From positions 1 to 40,625 of the forward strand of contig JAYPAN010000016.1 in assembly GCA_038123715.1 (NCBI GenBank): a stretch of 40,625 bases of DNA. Direction: 5' to 3'. This DNA is from JAYPAN01 sp038123715 (GTDB lineage: Bacteria > Pseudomonadota > Alphaproteobacteria > RS24). Position numbers and translations under genes: made by a program. Below the pieces are notes generated by a model that was not told the origin of the DNA, did not search any database, and saw only the letters and a program-made list of their open reading frames with translations. Below, one piece after another: positions 40,287-40,625 of the stretch (the first letter of the stretch is position 1; every line of letters begins with the position of its first letter).

Positions 40287-40625
40287 TCAAGTTTTGTGGT
40301 TCCAGTCAATCCAGCAAATGTAAAAATGGTTCTCAGACATATAGCCGACAATCCTTATTTTCTGGTTTATTCGAAAACGCCACAAGCCAGCATCCCTGAT
40401 TTCCTGAGCCAGCTTTGTTGGCGCTTTGGACGGCGTCTTATCGCGGTATTGCCGAAGGCGAGATGATGAGGACTGCTGAAATTCGTGCAAACGTAATCTC
40501 TTGTAATCTTGCAGCTTCTTCTTAACCCGACTTTGATTGCGTGCGGTTCCATTTGCCCAGCAATAATGGCCGCGGGCAACCCATCCAGTCGCGCGGCCGA
40601 AATACTCACCACATTGAGGGACAAT
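40287..40625 (-). CDS. Unrecognised protein (partial, N-terminus off the right edge)
   Basis: The minus-strand frame is open from the right edge to a TGA at 40287, giving the C-terminal 112 residues of a longer protein. It includes GEYFGRATGWVARGHYC, a basic KKKLQDYKRLRLHEFQQ region, and ends RFRINQKIRIVGYMSENHF then WIDWNHKT. The closing beta-rich R-x-R...G...D-x-x-H-K pattern is faintly like the C-terminus of RelE/HigB-type toxins or related small domains, but I cannot assign a family. Bases 40301-40380 hold only 30 G or C out of 80, well below the neighbouring genes, which suggests acquisition by transfer. Confidence 0.6.
   Translation of the reverse strand: MVPQCGEYFGRATGWVARGHYCWANGTARNQSRVKKKLQDYKRLRLHEFQQSSSSRLRQYRDKTPSKAPTKLAQEIRDAGLWRFRINQKIRIVGYMSENHFYICWIDWNHKT

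Overview
This window is a core chromosomal segment of an alphaproteobacterium. The lineage call rests on gene content and order. The block gyrB-recF-dnaN-dnaA-rpsT-enoyl-CoA hydratase-mutM, divergent from ubiE-ubiB-coaBC-dut, is typical of the class. So are a RegB/RegA (ActS/ActR) redox two-component pair with an SCO protein, an MmcB repair protein, and an Irr-type Fur regulator divergent from fabA-fabB. Genus cannot be set from the sequence. Base composition is GC-rich and even across most of the window, with one AT-richer patch at the right edge. I saw no rRNA, tRNA, CRISPR array, insertion sequence or prophage.

Layout. 1-9.5 kb is a mixed metabolic and envelope region: a partial Gfo/Idh/MocA oxidoreductase, a small membrane protein, an outer-membrane beta-barrel candidate, an SDR, a DUF6165 protein facing a family 10 glycosyltransferase, a saccharopine-dehydrogenase-like reductase, a spinster-type MFS permease, a YciB/IspZ-like membrane protein, a hypothetical membrane protein and a HAD hydrolase. 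9.5-17.4 kb holds a large RND exporter, mmcB, regA, regB, the SCO copper protein and a class A penicillin-binding protein. 17.5-27.4 kb is the replication-initiation neighbourhood, all on the minus strand: gyrB, recF, dnaN, dnaA, a rhodanese gene, rpsT, enoyl-CoA hydratase, a small secreted protein and mutM. 27.5-33.9 kb is on the plus strand: ubiE-ubiB (ubiquinone), coaBC-dut (CoA and dUTP pools), then an Rrf2 regulator, cysK and a MoeB/ThiF-like E1 enzyme. 33.9-40.6 kb has a 2-hydroxyacid dehydrogenase, an SH3 protein, katG, irr, fabA-fabB and, at the edge, an unrecognised AT-richer reading frame.

How the parts connect. RegB/RegA with SCO is a respiratory and redox control module. Irr and katG link iron or heme status to peroxide defence, and a perfect 19-bp palindrome sits just upstream of a near-consensus katG promoter. 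Rrf2 with cysK suggests local control of cysteine synthesis.

Most of the window is ordinary core genome, and I do not see an undescribed multi-gene system. The observations most worth checking are regulatory or small-scale: the katG operator; a helically phased A-tract array and promoter upstream of rhodanese-dnaA; a likely TTG start for dnaA with an ideal Shine-Dalgarno; leaderless-type promoters for mutM, ubiE and mmcB; a MoeB-like protein lacking most of its zinc cysteines; and the foreign-looking frame found where fabI would be expected.
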